From positions 1-64,000 of the forward strand of contig NZ_LOCQ01000039.1 of the NCBI RefSeq assembly GCF_001677885.1: a DNA stretch of 64,000 nucleotides. Direction: 5' to 3'. The notes beneath the pieces are model-generated. The model saw only the letters and a list, made by a program, of their open reading frames with translations. It did no database searches and was not told the DNA's origin. Positions 36,691 through 45,012 of this stretch are shown here, in pieces; the stretch's first letter is position 1; every line of letters begins with the position of its first letter. Position numbers and translations under genes: made by a program. The DNA comes from Janthinobacterium psychrotolerans (lineage in GTDB: Bacteria; Pseudomonadota; Gammaproteobacteria; Burkholderiales; Burkholderiaceae_D).

Positions 36691-36885
36691 TCACCCCGCC
36701 TGGAAGCCGCCAGCGCCAAAGCGCACGCTGGCGTCCAGGCCGGCAATATCCTCGCTGGCCGCGCGTTTGCGGTTGCGCAGCGACAGTTGTGCGCCAATCG
36801 CGTCGGCGATTTCGGCACAGATCGTCAGTCCCAAGCCACCGCCCTGGGAGCTGTGACAGCCGGAAAACGGCTTGAAGACGCGCAT
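36691..36885 (-). pseudogene. Remnant of a sensor histidine kinase C-terminus
   Basis: The reverse frame gives RVFKPFSGCHSSQGGGLGLT followed by ICAEIADAIGAQLSLRNR. This is the F-box and G2-box of a histidine-kinase ATPase domain, then a short tail ending FQAG. Nothing upstream in the frame resembles the H, N or G1 boxes, and the sequence before it is not kinase-like. It is therefore about 60 codons of a lost kinase gene, not a functional protein. Confidence 0.7.
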
Positions 36886-37019
36886 TTCCTGCTGCTCGGC
36901 GTGGTCTGCCCGCATGTCGACCGCCAGCGCCAGCCGCAACAGGCGGTCAGCCTGGGCATGCACGGACGCGGCGTGTCGATCGTCCTGAACTGAGGCCCGG
37001 CCGCCTGCGCGGCCTGCCG

Positions 37020-37172
37020 TCAACGGGTCGAGGGCGGCGGTTTTACCGCCTGGGACAGGGATGCCTGGCATGCCGGCCCGGGTTCGGTACGGCGCGCCTT
37101 GACGACGGCCTCGCCGGCGCTGGCCGCCATCTTTTTCAGCGCGATGCGGCGCGCCACGCTGGCGGCGATCAT
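37020..37172 (-). CDS. Small basic protein coupled to hmuS
   Basis: The ATG at 37172 overlaps the hmuS stop codon as ATGA. The 50-residue product (MIAASVARRIALKKMAASAG, ending QAVKPPPSTR) is basic, with an amphipathic N-terminal helix and no membrane segment. Tight coupling to a heme-utilisation gene suggests a related role, but no family is recognised. An upstream in-frame ATG (37181) would add three residues. Confidence 0.5.
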   Translation of the reverse strand: MIAASVARRIALKKMAASAGEAVVKARRTEPGPACQASLSQAVKPPPSTR

Positions 37173-38260
37173 GCGGCGCATAATTGGCCCTCCCGCAGCG
37201 TGTTGTCGACAATCTGGCGCCATGCGCACAGTTCCTGCTTGCCCGGCTTGCGCTCGCCAAAGAACATGACGATGGTGTCGCCCTTGGCGTCGAACAGCTC
37301 GACGGACGTGACCAGGCCATCGATGGTGGGCTGTTTCACCACCCAGGCGCTGGCCACATGGTCCTCGCGCAAATGCAGGCTGAAGCGCGGATCGAGGATA
37401 TTGATCCACGGCCCCGCAACCAGAATCTTGTGCACCGGACCCGAGTGGATCTGGATCATGCCGGCATTGCCCACAAAGGCCATGATGGCGACTTGTTCGC
37501 GCGCCGCCTCATTGAGCAGGTCGAGCACGCACGACACGTCGAGTTGCTGCACGAAGCGCGGCTCGGCCAGGCGCAGAGCCTGCAGGCGCGAGACCGCATA
37601 TTGTTTCAGCAACGCGAAAAAATCATGGCTGTCGCGCAGGTCCGCCCAGCCGGCGCGCAAGCCGGCCACGTCGATCCGCGCGTCGGGCAGTTCGGCCGCC
37701 GGGGCGGGTAGCGCCGTCACGTTCATGCACGGCTCCTGGTCATCGTCGGCAAAGCGCGTCACCAGCGCCTCCCAGGCGGCCAGATCGCTGTGCGCCTGCA
37801 AAAAGATCTTGTGCACGACATGGCCGGCGGCGTCGAAAAACTGCAGGCTGCGCCGCACCGTGTTTTCCTTCAGCTCGCGCACGGCAAAACCATGCGCCCA
37901 CTGGCGGTAGAACACGCGCAGGTCGATCTCGCCACCGAGCACCAGGCCCACCTGGTGATTGTGGCTGGCCCGGCGGTAGACACCGGTTTTTTCATGCACG
38001 CAGCAGGCGTTGCGCGTCAGCGCCAGCAGCTCGCCCACCGGTTCGAGCGCGGCGATGATGGCCGGCCATTGGTGCTGCAGGCGCTCGGCGCCCAGCCACG
38101 CGCCGTCGTCGAGCGACAGGCCGGCATGCGCGGCGATCAGCTCGCCTTCGCTGATCTGCAGCTGCTGCGCGATATCACGGTGGCGCGCATTTTTCTCGCG
38201 GCGCAGGCGCGCGAATTGTTCGGCGATCTCGATGCTGCGGGATGGGGACGTGGTCGGCAC
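37169..38260 (-). CDS. hmuS: Hemin-degrading / heme-trafficking factor HmuS (HemS/ChuS family)
   Basis: The 363-residue protein starts at a GTG (38260) with AAAGGAG upstream. It shows the duplicated HemS fold: RNACCVHEKTGVYRRASHNHQVGLVLGGEIDLRVF in the first half, and FVGNAGMIQIHSGPVHKILV then ILDPRFSLHLREDHVASAWVVKQPTIDG in the second. The first-half His region and the second-half LREDH loop are the family heme sites. It binds heme in the cytoplasm and breaks it down or passes it on. The usual hmuRTUV genes are absent here, and a Fur box lies upstream. Confidence 0.92.
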   Translation of the reverse strand: MPTTSPSRSIEIAEQFARLRREKNARHRDIAQQLQISEGELIAAHAGLSLDDGAWLGAERLQHQWPAIIAALEPVGELLALTRNACCVHEKTGVYRRASHNHQVGLVLGGEIDLRVFYRQWAHGFAVRELKENTVRRSLQFFDAAGHVVHKIFLQAHSDLAAWEALVTRFADDDQEPCMNVTALPAPAAELPDARIDVAGLRAGWADLRDSHDFFALLKQYAVSRLQALRLAEPRFVQQLDVSCVLDLLNEAAREQVAIMAFVGNAGMIQIHSGPVHKILVAGPWINILDPRFSLHLREDHVASAWVVKQPTIDGLVTSVELFDAKGDTIVMFFGERKPGKQELCAWRQIVDNTLREGQLCAA

Positions 38261-38330
38261 GGTGGTCTCCTTTCAAGGCGAACACTGGCTGGCGGCAAGC
38301 TGGCTGGTGGGGAATGGTGAATCAATTATA

Positions 38331-38350
38331 AATGCGAATCATTCTCGATT
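38331..38350 (-). promoter_or_regulatory. Fur box upstream of hmuS
   Basis: AATGCGAATCATTCTCGATT closely follows the Fur consensus, with the core TGCGAATCATTCTCG resembling TGAGAATCATTCTC. It lies about 70 bases before the hmuS GTG start in an AT-rich pocket. Iron repression of hmuS is the natural inference. Confidence 0.75.
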
Positions 38351-38498
38351 GAAGATTTATTTATACCGTGCCCGCACAAAAAATAGCCGCGTCAGAATAG
38401 TGACGTCGAGTTATCGCCCCACGCCACCGGAACACCAGAACACCGGCAAAACGATTAAAGCCTGAATCACCCGCACAGGCATTCCGCCATTTTCAAAG

Positions 38499-39398
38499 TC
38501 AGGCGCTGGCCTGCGCGCCCGGCATAAGGGCGGGCTTGGCCGCCGGCTTGTACGCCAGCAATACTACCGCCGCCAGCACCATGGCGCCGCCCAGCAGTTG
38601 CGTGCCGCTGATCTTTTCGCCGAGCATGCCCACGCCAAACGCCATGGTGATCACCGGCTCGAAGGTGGAAATGATGGACGCGCGCGCCGCGCCGATCTGC
38701 GCCACGCCGGCAAAAAAGGCCGCGATCGCAATTGCCGTGGAAAACAGGGCAATCGCCGCCACCGCCAGCCAGCCGGTGGCCGTACCCGGCAAGGATACGC
38801 CCTGCCACACGGCAATGGCGCTGTTGGCCAGGCCGGCCGTGCCCAGGATGACCACGCAGGCGGCCAGCGGGTGGATGATGACCGCGTTTTTCGACAGGCT
38901 GTTGCCAAACAGGATATACACCGCATACACGCCGGCGGCCATCAGCGCCAGCGCGATGCCGATCGGCTGGCCCTGCAGCTTGCCGCCGAGAGTGACGGCC
39001 ATGCCGGCAATGGCCAGCAGCATCAGCACCAGCATGCGGCGGTCCAGCTTTTCCCAGCCCAGCGCCAGCGCCAGGATCGTCACCAGCACCGGATAGGCAT
39101 ACAGCAGCATGGCGCAGAGGCCGCTGCTGGCATACAGCAAGGCATTGAAATAGCCTTGCGACTGGGCCGTGTACATCAGCCCCATCAGCATATAGCCGGC
39201 CAGCAGGCGGCCGCGCGGCAGGCGCCAGCCACCCAGCCACACCAGCGGCAACAACAGCATGGCGGCGATCACGAAGCGCAGCGCGAGCATGGTCGACGGG
39301 TTGACGCCGGACGCATAAGCGGCCTTGGCAAAGACTGCGGAACTGCCGAAACCGGCGGCCGACAACAACACCAGCGCAACCGCGCGGCGATCAGACAT
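38499..39398 (-). CDS. EamA-family (DMT superfamily) transporter
   Basis: The 299-residue protein has ten hydrophobic segments arranged as two EamA repeats: ALVLLSAAGFGSSAVFAKAAY starts the first, GIALALMAAGVYAVYILFGN the second. ASIISTFEPVITMAFGVGMLGEKI is the conserved end of the second repeat. Such transporters export amino acids or other small metabolites. It is divergent from a LysR-type gene, which probably controls it. The start MSDRRAVALVLL fits topology. Confidence 0.9.
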   Translation of the reverse strand: MSDRRAVALVLLSAAGFGSSAVFAKAAYASGVNPSTMLALRFVIAAMLLLPLVWLGGWRLPRGRLLAGYMLMGLMYTAQSQGYFNALLYASSGLCAMLLYAYPVLVTILALALGWEKLDRRMLVLMLLAIAGMAVTLGGKLQGQPIGIALALMAAGVYAVYILFGNSLSKNAVIIHPLAACVVILGTAGLANSAIAVWQGVSLPGTATGWLAVAAIALFSTAIAIAAFFAGVAQIGAARASIISTFEPVITMAFGVGMLGEKISGTQLLGGAMVLAAVVLLAYKPAAKPALMPGAQASA

Positions 39399-39456
39399 GA
39401 CTTACCTCTTCAGATATTGAAAACCGGGCCTCGGGCTGGCCTGGCAAAGCGTCGCA

Positions 39457-39493
39457 CATGCATCAATGAATTTGCGGGCGCAATGGATGCATG
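39457..39493. promoter_or_regulatory. Dyad in the divergent EamA/LysR intergenic region
   Basis: CATGCATC (39457-39464) and GATGCATG (39486-39493) form a perfect 8-bp inverted repeat separated by 21 bases. It lies between the divergent transporter and regulator starts, where a LysR-type tetramer would bind. Confidence 0.5.
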
Positions 39494-39571
39494 CTCGCTA
39501 TCATAGGGGCTTGCGCGAAATGAAACAAAGCAATAGTATTTACCGATAGACTCAATTTAATTCAGGCTCAT

Positions 39572-40504
39572 ATGTCCCGCTCCCTGCCCCCGCTGGCCGC
39601 CCTGCATGCATTTGAAGCGGCCGCCCGCCATGAAGGCTTCCAGCGCGCCGGCGAAGAACTGCATGTCTCGGCCGGCGCCATCGGCCACCACGTCAAGCAA
39701 CTGGAAAGCTGGCTGGGCCTGATACTGTTCCAGCGCCTGCCGCGCGGCGTGGTATTGACCAGCGCCGGCCAGCGCTATGCGGCGGCGCTCACCCCCATCC
39801 TGCACCAGCTGGCCGAGGTATCGGACGCGGCGCGGCGCCAGGGCGACGACAAGGTGGTGACGGTGACGGCCACCAGTTCGCTGGTGTCGCGCTGGCTGAT
39901 GCCGCGCCTGGGCCGGCTGCGCGACCGCCACCCGCAGATCGAACTGCGCGTGCTGGCCTCGATGCACCCGGTGGACCTGGCGCGCGACGGCGTCGACGTG
40001 GCGATACGGCTGGGCCCGGGCCGCTATCCGGGCCTGAAAGTGGACTTGCTGATGGAAGAACGCTTTTCGGCCGTCTGCAGCCCCGGCTTTCGCGCCAGCG
40101 CCGCCAAGCTGCGCCTGCCTGCCGACCTGCTGCGCTACCCGCTGCTGCACGACGAACCGGAGGTGCACCTGCCCGGCGAAATCGACTGGGGCCGCTGGCT
40201 GCACAGCTGCGGCGTAGCGTACAGCGGCAACAGCGGCGCGCGCTTTTCGCACACGTATCTATGCCTGGACGCGGCCGCCAGCGGCCAGGGCGTGGCGATC
40301 GCCGCCAGCCCGCTGATCGGCGACGACCTGCGTTCGGGCCGGCTGGTGCGCCTGTTCGACCACCAGGTGCTGGGACCTCATTGCTACTACCTGCTGCGCT
40401 CGCCCCAGGCCGAAACGCGCCCGCTGGTGCATGCGTTTTGCGAATGGCTGATCGCCGAGGCGCGGGCCGACCAGGAAACCGTCTGGCCCGAGGTCGCGCC
40501 ATGA
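39572..40504 (+). CDS. LysR-family transcriptional regulator (GcvA-like)
   Basis: The 310-residue protein opens MSRSLPPLAALHAFEAAARH. The winged helix follows in FQRAGEELHVSAGAIGHHVKQLESWLGLILFQR, and then a periplasmic-binding-like effector domain (VTVTATSSLVSRWLMPRLGR, DVAIRLGPGRYPGL). DVAIR-GPG is characteristic of the GcvA-like group. It is divergent from the EamA transporter. Its stop overlaps the next start (ATGA). The effector is unknown; an exported amino acid is plausible by analogy with ArgP/LysE pairs. Confidence 0.92.
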   Translation: MSRSLPPLAALHAFEAAARHEGFQRAGEELHVSAGAIGHHVKQLESWLGLILFQRLPRGVVLTSAGQRYAAALTPILHQLAEVSDAARRQGDDKVVTVTATSSLVSRWLMPRLGRLRDRHPQIELRVLASMHPVDLARDGVDVAIRLGPGRYPGLKVDLLMEERFSAVCSPGFRASAAKLRLPADLLRYPLLHDEPEVHLPGEIDWGRWLHSCGVAYSGNSGARFSHTYLCLDAAASGQGVAIAASPLIGDDLRSGRLVRLFDHQVLGPHCYYLLRSPQAETRPLVHAFCEWLIAEARADQETVWPEVAP

Positions 40505-40863
40505 GCACGCAGATACTGGCGCAGAGCGGCCGTTACCGCATCGAGCATGAATATGAATCGGCCTCGGTGGTGGTGCCCGGTGGCGCGAGGATGGTCATCG
40601 GCGCATTCTATGGCGATCCGGCGGCCGCGCTGATCGATGCCGATGAACGCTGGTGCGCGGTGGCCGGCGAAGGGCTGATCGTGCGCAGCCTGGCGCCTGG
40701 TGGCGCTTGCGTCGAATACTTCCGGCAGGCCGATGCTACCGTGTGGATCACCGGCTTGCGGCAAACGGGGCCGTTTGCGCTGGAACTGCAGTGCGAGGAT
40801 GGCACGGTGCACGTACTCGACTTCGGCGCGGCCTGCATGTCGGCTTACGCGCTGGCGCGCTAA
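40501..40863 (+). CDS. Hypothetical protein coupled to the LysR regulator
   Basis: The 120-residue protein (MSTQILAQSGRYRIEHEYES) overlaps the regulator stop by 4 bases. It is predicted as beta-rich and soluble, with GGARMVIGAFYGDPAAALID and VHVLDFGAACMSAYALAR. The family is not recognised. Coupling suggests it may modulate the regulator or the transporter pathway. Confidence 0.68.
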   Translation: MSTQILAQSGRYRIEHEYESASVVVPGGARMVIGAFYGDPAAALIDADERWCAVAGEGLIVRSLAPGGACVEYFRQADATVWITGLRQTGPFALELQCEDGTVHVLDFGAACMSAYALAR

Positions 40864-40882
40864 GCCGACCTACGTAATACTG

Positions 40883-40992
40883 CCGCACAGCTTGGTAGGT
40901 CGGATTAGCGGCGAAGCCGCGTAATCCGACAACACCTACCGCACAGCTTGGTAGGTCGGATTAGCGGCAAAGCCGCGTAATCCGACAACACC
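40883..40992. repeat. REP-like palindromic doublet
   Basis: Two tandem units of about 56 bases (40883-40938 and 40939-40992) differ by one base in their core. Each contains TAGGTCGGATTAGCGGC, a GAA or AAA loop, and GCCGCGTAATCCGAC, which fold back on each other with one bulge. A truncated inverted half (CCGACCTACGTAAT) precedes them at 40866. These resemble REP elements mobilised by RAYT (TnpA-REP) transposases. They lie between two convergent genes. Confidence 0.85.
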
Positions 40993-40994
40993 GC

Positions 40995-41591
40995 TTACAA
41001 TTTGATGAAGTGCTCGCGGTAATACTTCAACTCTTCGATCGATTCGAGGATATCGGCCAGCGCCGTGTGTTTCTGGTGCTTCTTGAAACCGGTGGCGATC
41101 TCGGGCTTCCAGCGCTTGCACAGTTCTTTCAGGGTCGACACGTCGACGTTGCGATAATGGAAAAACGCTTCCAGCTTCGGCATGCCGCGCACCATGAAGC
41201 GGCGGTCCTGGCCGATGGTGTTGCCGCACATCGGCGACTTGCCGGCCGGTACGTATTTTTTCAGGAACGCGATCAGTTCGGCTTCGGCCTGGGCTTCCGT
41301 CACGGTCGAGGCCTTGACCTTGTCGATCAGGCCCGAGCGGCCGTGGGTGCCCTTGTTCCAGGCGTCCATCTTGTTCAGCGTTTCGTCGGACTGGTGGATC
41401 ACGAACACGGGGCCTTCGGCCAGCAGGTTCAGGTGCATGTCGGTGACGACCACGGCCACTTCGATGATGCGGTCGGTGTCGGGCTCCAGGCCGGTCATTT
41501 CCATGTCGACCCAGACCAGGTTCATCTCGTTGGGACGGGCCGGCACGGCCGCTGCGGGGGAGGATGTGGGTAAGTCGGTCGCTTGTGACAT
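40995..41591 (-). CDS. orn: Oligoribonuclease
   Basis: The 198-residue DEDDh exonuclease has [20 protein letters not shown] (first Asp and Glu), [20 protein letters not shown] (second Asp) and [20 protein letters not shown] (His and last Asp). The N-terminus carries an extra 20 residues rich in Ala and Pro. Orn degrades 2-5-nucleotide RNA and pGpG, the linear product of c-di-GMP hydrolysis, so it is essential in many species. It is divergent from the M48 protease gene 55 bases away. Confidence 0.96.
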   Translation of the reverse strand: MSQATDLPTSSPAAAVPARPNEMNLVWVDMEMTGLEPDTDRIIEVAVVVTDMHLNLLAEGPVFVIHQSDETLNKMDAWNKGTHGRSGLIDKVKASTVTEAQAEAELIAFLKKYVPAGKSPMCGNTIGQDRRFMVRGMPKLEAFFHYRNVDVSTLKELCKRWKPEIATGFKKHQKHTALADILESIEELKYYREHFIKL

Positions 41592-41646
41592 AATTCTCTC
41601 TTGGCCTAATCAACTGAATAATCAGCCATTTTCTCACAGGCACAGA

Positions 41647-42921
41647 ATGTATTCACTCGCGTTTTCGATTTTGTTTGTTTCCATCCTTATTTTGACCCTG
41701 CTCGTGCGCTTCTGGCTCGCGTCGCGGCAGATCCGCCATGTGCTGGCCAATCGCGCCCGGGTCCCCGCTGAATTTGCCGAGAAAATTTCGCTGGCGTCGC
41801 ACCAGAAAGCGGCCGACTACACGGTCGCGAAAACCAAGTTCGGCCTGCTGACCCTGCTGGTCAATTCCGCCGTGCTGGTCGGTTTCACCCTGCTTGGCGG
41901 CCTGCAATGGCTGGCGCTGCACCTGCAGGAACTGACCGGGGCGGGCATGGCCTACCAGATCGGCCTGATCGTCGCCTTCGTGGCGATCTCGGGCCTGATC
42001 GACCTGCCCTTCGATTACTATCGCCAGTTCGTGCTGGAACAGCGCTACGGCTTCAATACCATGCGCCGCGGCCTGTTTTTCATGGACATGCTCAAAGGGG
42101 TGGTTCTGGGCGCGGTGATCGGCCTGCCGCTGTTGTGGGTGGTGCTGGCGCTGATGGCCAGCTCGGGCGAGCTGTGGTGGTTCTACGCCTGGTGCGTATG
42201 GAGCGGCTTTCAGCTGCTGATGATGGTGCTGTATCCAACCGTGATCGCGCCGCTGTTCAACAAATTCACGCCGCTGGCCGACGAATCGCTGAAAAACCGC
42301 ATCGAAGGCCTGATGAGCCGCGTCGGTTTTGCCTCGAAGGGCCTGTTCGTGATGGACGGTTCCAAGCGCAGCGCCCATGGCAACGCGTATTTTTCGGGCT
42401 TCGGCGCGAATAAACGCATCGTGTTTTTCGATACCCTGCTGTCGCGCCTGGCGCCGCATGAAATCGAAGCGGTGCTGGCGCACGAGCTGGGCCACTTCAA
42501 GCTCAAGCATATCGTCAAGCGCATCGGCATGATGTTCGCCATTTCGCTGGGCTTTCTGGCGCTGCTGGGCTTTTTGAAAACCCAGCCCTGGTTCTACGCG
42601 GGCCTGGGCATCGACCCGATGGCGCTGGCGCTGACGGGCCAGCCAACCGACGCCATCGCCCTGCTGCTGTTCATGCTGGCGCTGCCGGTATTTACTTTCC
42701 TGCTGGGGCCTTTGAGCTCGCTCAGCTCGCGCAAACATGAATTCGAGGCCGACGCCTTTGCCGCCAAGCATACACAGGCCGACGACCTGGTCTCGGCGCT
42801 GGTGAAAATGTACGAAGACAATGCCTCGACCCTGACACCCGACCCGCTGCACTCGGCCTTTTACGATTCGCATCCGCCGGCCAGCGTCCGCATCCGCCAC
42901 CTGAAAGGGGCCATCACATGA
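41647..42921 (+). CDS. M48-family membrane metalloprotease (Ste24/CAAX protease 1-like)
   Basis: The 424-residue protein has multiple membrane helices, PFDYYRQFVLEQRYGFNTM (the N-terminal peptidase_M48_N landmark), the zinc motif VLAHELGHFKLKHIVKR, and the third ligand region SSRKHEFEADAFAAKHTQAD, which closes the zinc site. It corresponds to the Ste24-like group rather than HtpX. It probably cleaves membrane proteins. It overlaps the next gene by 4 bases, so it is coupled with phhB and rsgA. Confidence 0.93.
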   Translation: MYSLAFSILFVSILILTLLVRFWLASRQIRHVLANRARVPAEFAEKISLASHQKAADYTVAKTKFGLLTLLVNSAVLVGFTLLGGLQWLALHLQELTGAGMAYQIGLIVAFVAISGLIDLPFDYYRQFVLEQRYGFNTMRRGLFFMDMLKGVVLGAVIGLPLLWVVLALMASSGELWWFYAWCVWSGFQLLMMVLYPTVIAPLFNKFTPLADESLKNRIEGLMSRVGFASKGLFVMDGSKRSAHGNAYFSGFGANKRIVFFDTLLSRLAPHEIEAVLAHELGHFKLKHIVKRIGMMFAISLGFLALLGFLKTQPWFYAGLGIDPMALALTGQPTDAIALLLFMLALPVFTFLLGPLSSLSSRKHEFEADAFAAKHTQADDLVSALVKMYEDNASTLTPDPLHSAFYDSHPPASVRIRHLKGAIT

Positions 42922-43283
42922 ACCTGCCAAACACCTTCGACGCACTGACACAGCACACCTGCGCACCGCTGCAGCACGCCCTGAGCGAAGCCGGCATTGC
43001 CGCCCTGCTGCCGCTGCTGCCGGCATGGCACATCGAAAACGGCAAGCTGTGCCGCAGTTATGACTTCAAGAATTACTACCAGACCCTGGCGTTCGTCAAC
43101 GCCCTCGCTTACATGACCCACACGCAAGACCATCATCCGGAGCTCACCATTACTTACAAAACCTGCGCCGTGCGCTACGACACGCATTCGGTCAACCAGG
43201 GCGCCGGCGGCCTGTCGGAAAACGACTTCGTCTGCGCCGCCAAGGCCGATCTCCTGTACGCCGGCCGGCAGGTGGAAAAATGA
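42918..43283 (+). CDS. phhB: Pterin-4a-carbinolamine dehydratase
   Basis: The 121-residue protein has [29 protein letters not shown] and the active-site region [31 protein letters not shown]. This contains the conserved HHPE and T-H pairs. [12 protein letters not shown] is its end. It dehydrates the pterin intermediate of phenylalanine hydroxylase and may stabilise it. It lies between coupled genes, overlapping by 4 bases on each side. No phhA is in the window. Confidence 0.9.
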   Translation: MNLPNTFDALTQHTCAPLQHALSEAGIAALLPLLPAWHIENGKLCRSYDFKNYYQTLAFVNALAYMTHTQDHHPELTITYKTCAVRYDTHSVNQGAGGLSENDFVCAAKADLLYAGRQVEK

Positions 43284-44197
43284 GCGAGGCCAAGGCAGTC
43301 GCCAAATTGACCGGCGTGATCATCGCCGCCCACGGCCGCCACTACCTGGCCGAGGCCGATGGCGCCAAGCTGCAGTGCGTGACGCGCGGCAAGAAAACCA
43401 ATGTGGCCGTCGGCGATATCGTGCACCTGACGCGCACCTCGAACGACCAGGCCGTGATCGACCGCATCGAAGAGCGCGAAACCTTGCTGTACCGCTCGGA
43501 CCAGTACAAATCGAAACTGCTGGCCGCCAACCTGACCCAGCTGTTCATCGTGGTGGCAACCGAGCCCGGCTTTGCCGACGACCTGATCTCGCGCTCGCTG
43601 GTGGCGGCCGACGCGGCCGGCATCGAGGCGCGCATCATCCTCAATAAAACCGACGTGACGGCCTCGCTGGAGCGCGCGCGCGAACGCCTGCTGCCGTATT
43701 CGTCGATGGGCTATCCGGTCGACGAGGTGTCGGCCCGCGCGGCGCCCGAACACGCCGTGGCGACCCTGGCGCCGCTGCTGGCCGGCCAGTCGTCGATTTT
43801 GATCGGCCAGTCGGGCATGGGCAAGTCCTCGCTGATCAACCTCTTGGTGCCGGACGCCGATATCGCCGTGCGCGAAATCTCGGCCGCGCTCGACACCGGC
43901 AAGCACACCACCACCTTTACCCGCCTGTACTCGCTGCCGGCACTGGGCGAACGCAGTTCCATCATCGACTCGCCCGGTTTCCAGGAGTTCGGCCTGTATC
44001 ATTTGAGCGAAGGCATGCTGGAACGGGCCTTCCGCGAATTCCAGCCCTATCTGGGCGGCTGCAAGTTCTACAACTGCCGCCACCTGATCGAGCCGCAATG
44101 CGCCATCCTGCAAGCGGTGGCCGACGGCAAGATCGCCAAAATGCGCCATACCCTGTATGGCCAGCTGTTACATGAATCGGCGCAGACGCTGTATTGA
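43280..44197 (+). CDS. rsgA: Ribosome small-subunit-dependent GTPase A
   Basis: The 305-residue protein has an OB fold at its start, and circularly permuted GTPase motifs: G4 NKTDVT comes before G1 [14 protein letters not shown], then G3 [12 protein letters not shown]-terminal zinc region [14 protein letters not shown] follows. This permuted order is diagnostic of RsgA (YjeQ), which helps late 30S maturation. It is the last gene of the M48-phhB-rsgA overlap operon. Confidence 0.96.
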   Translation: MSEAKAVAKLTGVIIAAHGRHYLAEADGAKLQCVTRGKKTNVAVGDIVHLTRTSNDQAVIDRIEERETLLYRSDQYKSKLLAANLTQLFIVVATEPGFADDLISRSLVAADAAGIEARIILNKTDVTASLERARERLLPYSSMGYPVDEVSARAAPEHAVATLAPLLAGQSSILIGQSGMGKSSLINLLVPDADIAVREISAALDTGKHTTTFTRLYSLPALGERSSIIDSPGFQEFGLYHLSEGMLERAFREFQPYLGGCKFYNCRHLIEPQCAILQAVADGKIAKMRHTLYGQLLHESAQTLY

Positions 44198-44469
44198 TGC
44201 TGCGTGCAAGCCACCTTCGATAGTCAAATTTAATCAAAAATGCGACCTCTTCGGCAAAATTTAATTTCGCCGTAGAGTCTGGCGCCCACATTTACTTCCA
44301 AAACCGCTCACCCCCTGTTTTTCACACTTCATCGCGGCTATCCGGCATTTCGTCGCCCGGAACTGGCTTTCACGTATCGCGCTTGCTACCTTGTCACTGT
44401 CCCTGCCAGCAACCTGCCGGCGACACTCTGGTCCAACTCCAACCCGCATTCTCGATACAAGGTGAAATC

Positions 44470-44889
44470 ATGCCCACAATTTTCTCGCGCACCCTCGCCC
44501 TCGGTGCCGTTGCCGCAGCCCTCGCATTGCCGTCCTTCGGCGCCAGCGCGCTGGAACTGGGAGAGCAGGACACCGTCAAGGTCTCGTCCGGCAAATTCTA
44601 CAAGCTGGCGCCGCAGGAATTCCAGCAATACGGCAAAAGCTATTTGCTCGACACGGGCGAAACCCTGGCGCTGCGCCAGCAGGTCAACCGCTATTTCACG
44701 CAAATCAAGGGCCAGCCCGAAGTGGAACTGTACGGCCGCGCGCCGGGCGTGTTCGAAACCGCCAGCGGCACGCGCCTGGAATTTCGCGACAATGCCGACG
44801 TGATCGCCATCACCGGCCTGCAGCAGTTGCCGGGCGCCGTCGCCAGCCGTGGCGAGCAGCGCGACACCGTGCACTACGCCGCGCGCTGA
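44470..44889 (+). CDS. Small secreted protein of unknown function
   Basis: The 139-residue protein (start ATG 44470, after AAGGTGAAATC) has a clean signal peptide ending SFGASA. The mature part contains KVSSGKFYKLAPQEFQQYGK, RYFTQIKGQPEVELYGRAPG and TRLEFRDNADVIAITG. It has no cysteines and looks like a small alpha/beta fold. No family is recognised. The 272 bases before it contain no feature I can name. Confidence 0.7.
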   Translation: MPTIFSRTLALGAVAAALALPSFGASALELGEQDTVKVSSGKFYKLAPQEFQQYGKSYLLDTGETLALRQQVNRYFTQIKGQPEVELYGRAPGVFETASGTRLEFRDNADVIAITGLQQLPGAVASRGEQRDTVHYAAR

Positions 44890-45012
44890 TGCCGCATTGA
44901 AGCAACCGGCGGCATGGCGGCGTCTGCCGCCCGGATTTTCTGTCGCCGCCACCAAACAGCGCCTCCGAATGCAGCTTACAATGCCACCGTAACCCATGGT
45001 GGAGGTTTTTGG

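Noticed and set aside
40883-40992. Possible CRISPR array
   Set aside because: Only two units, no spacers of unique sequence between repeats, and each unit is itself a palindrome as in REP elements.
44198-44469. Small RNA or promoter array before the secreted protein gene
   Set aside because: No hairpin with T run and no convincing promoter pair could be read.
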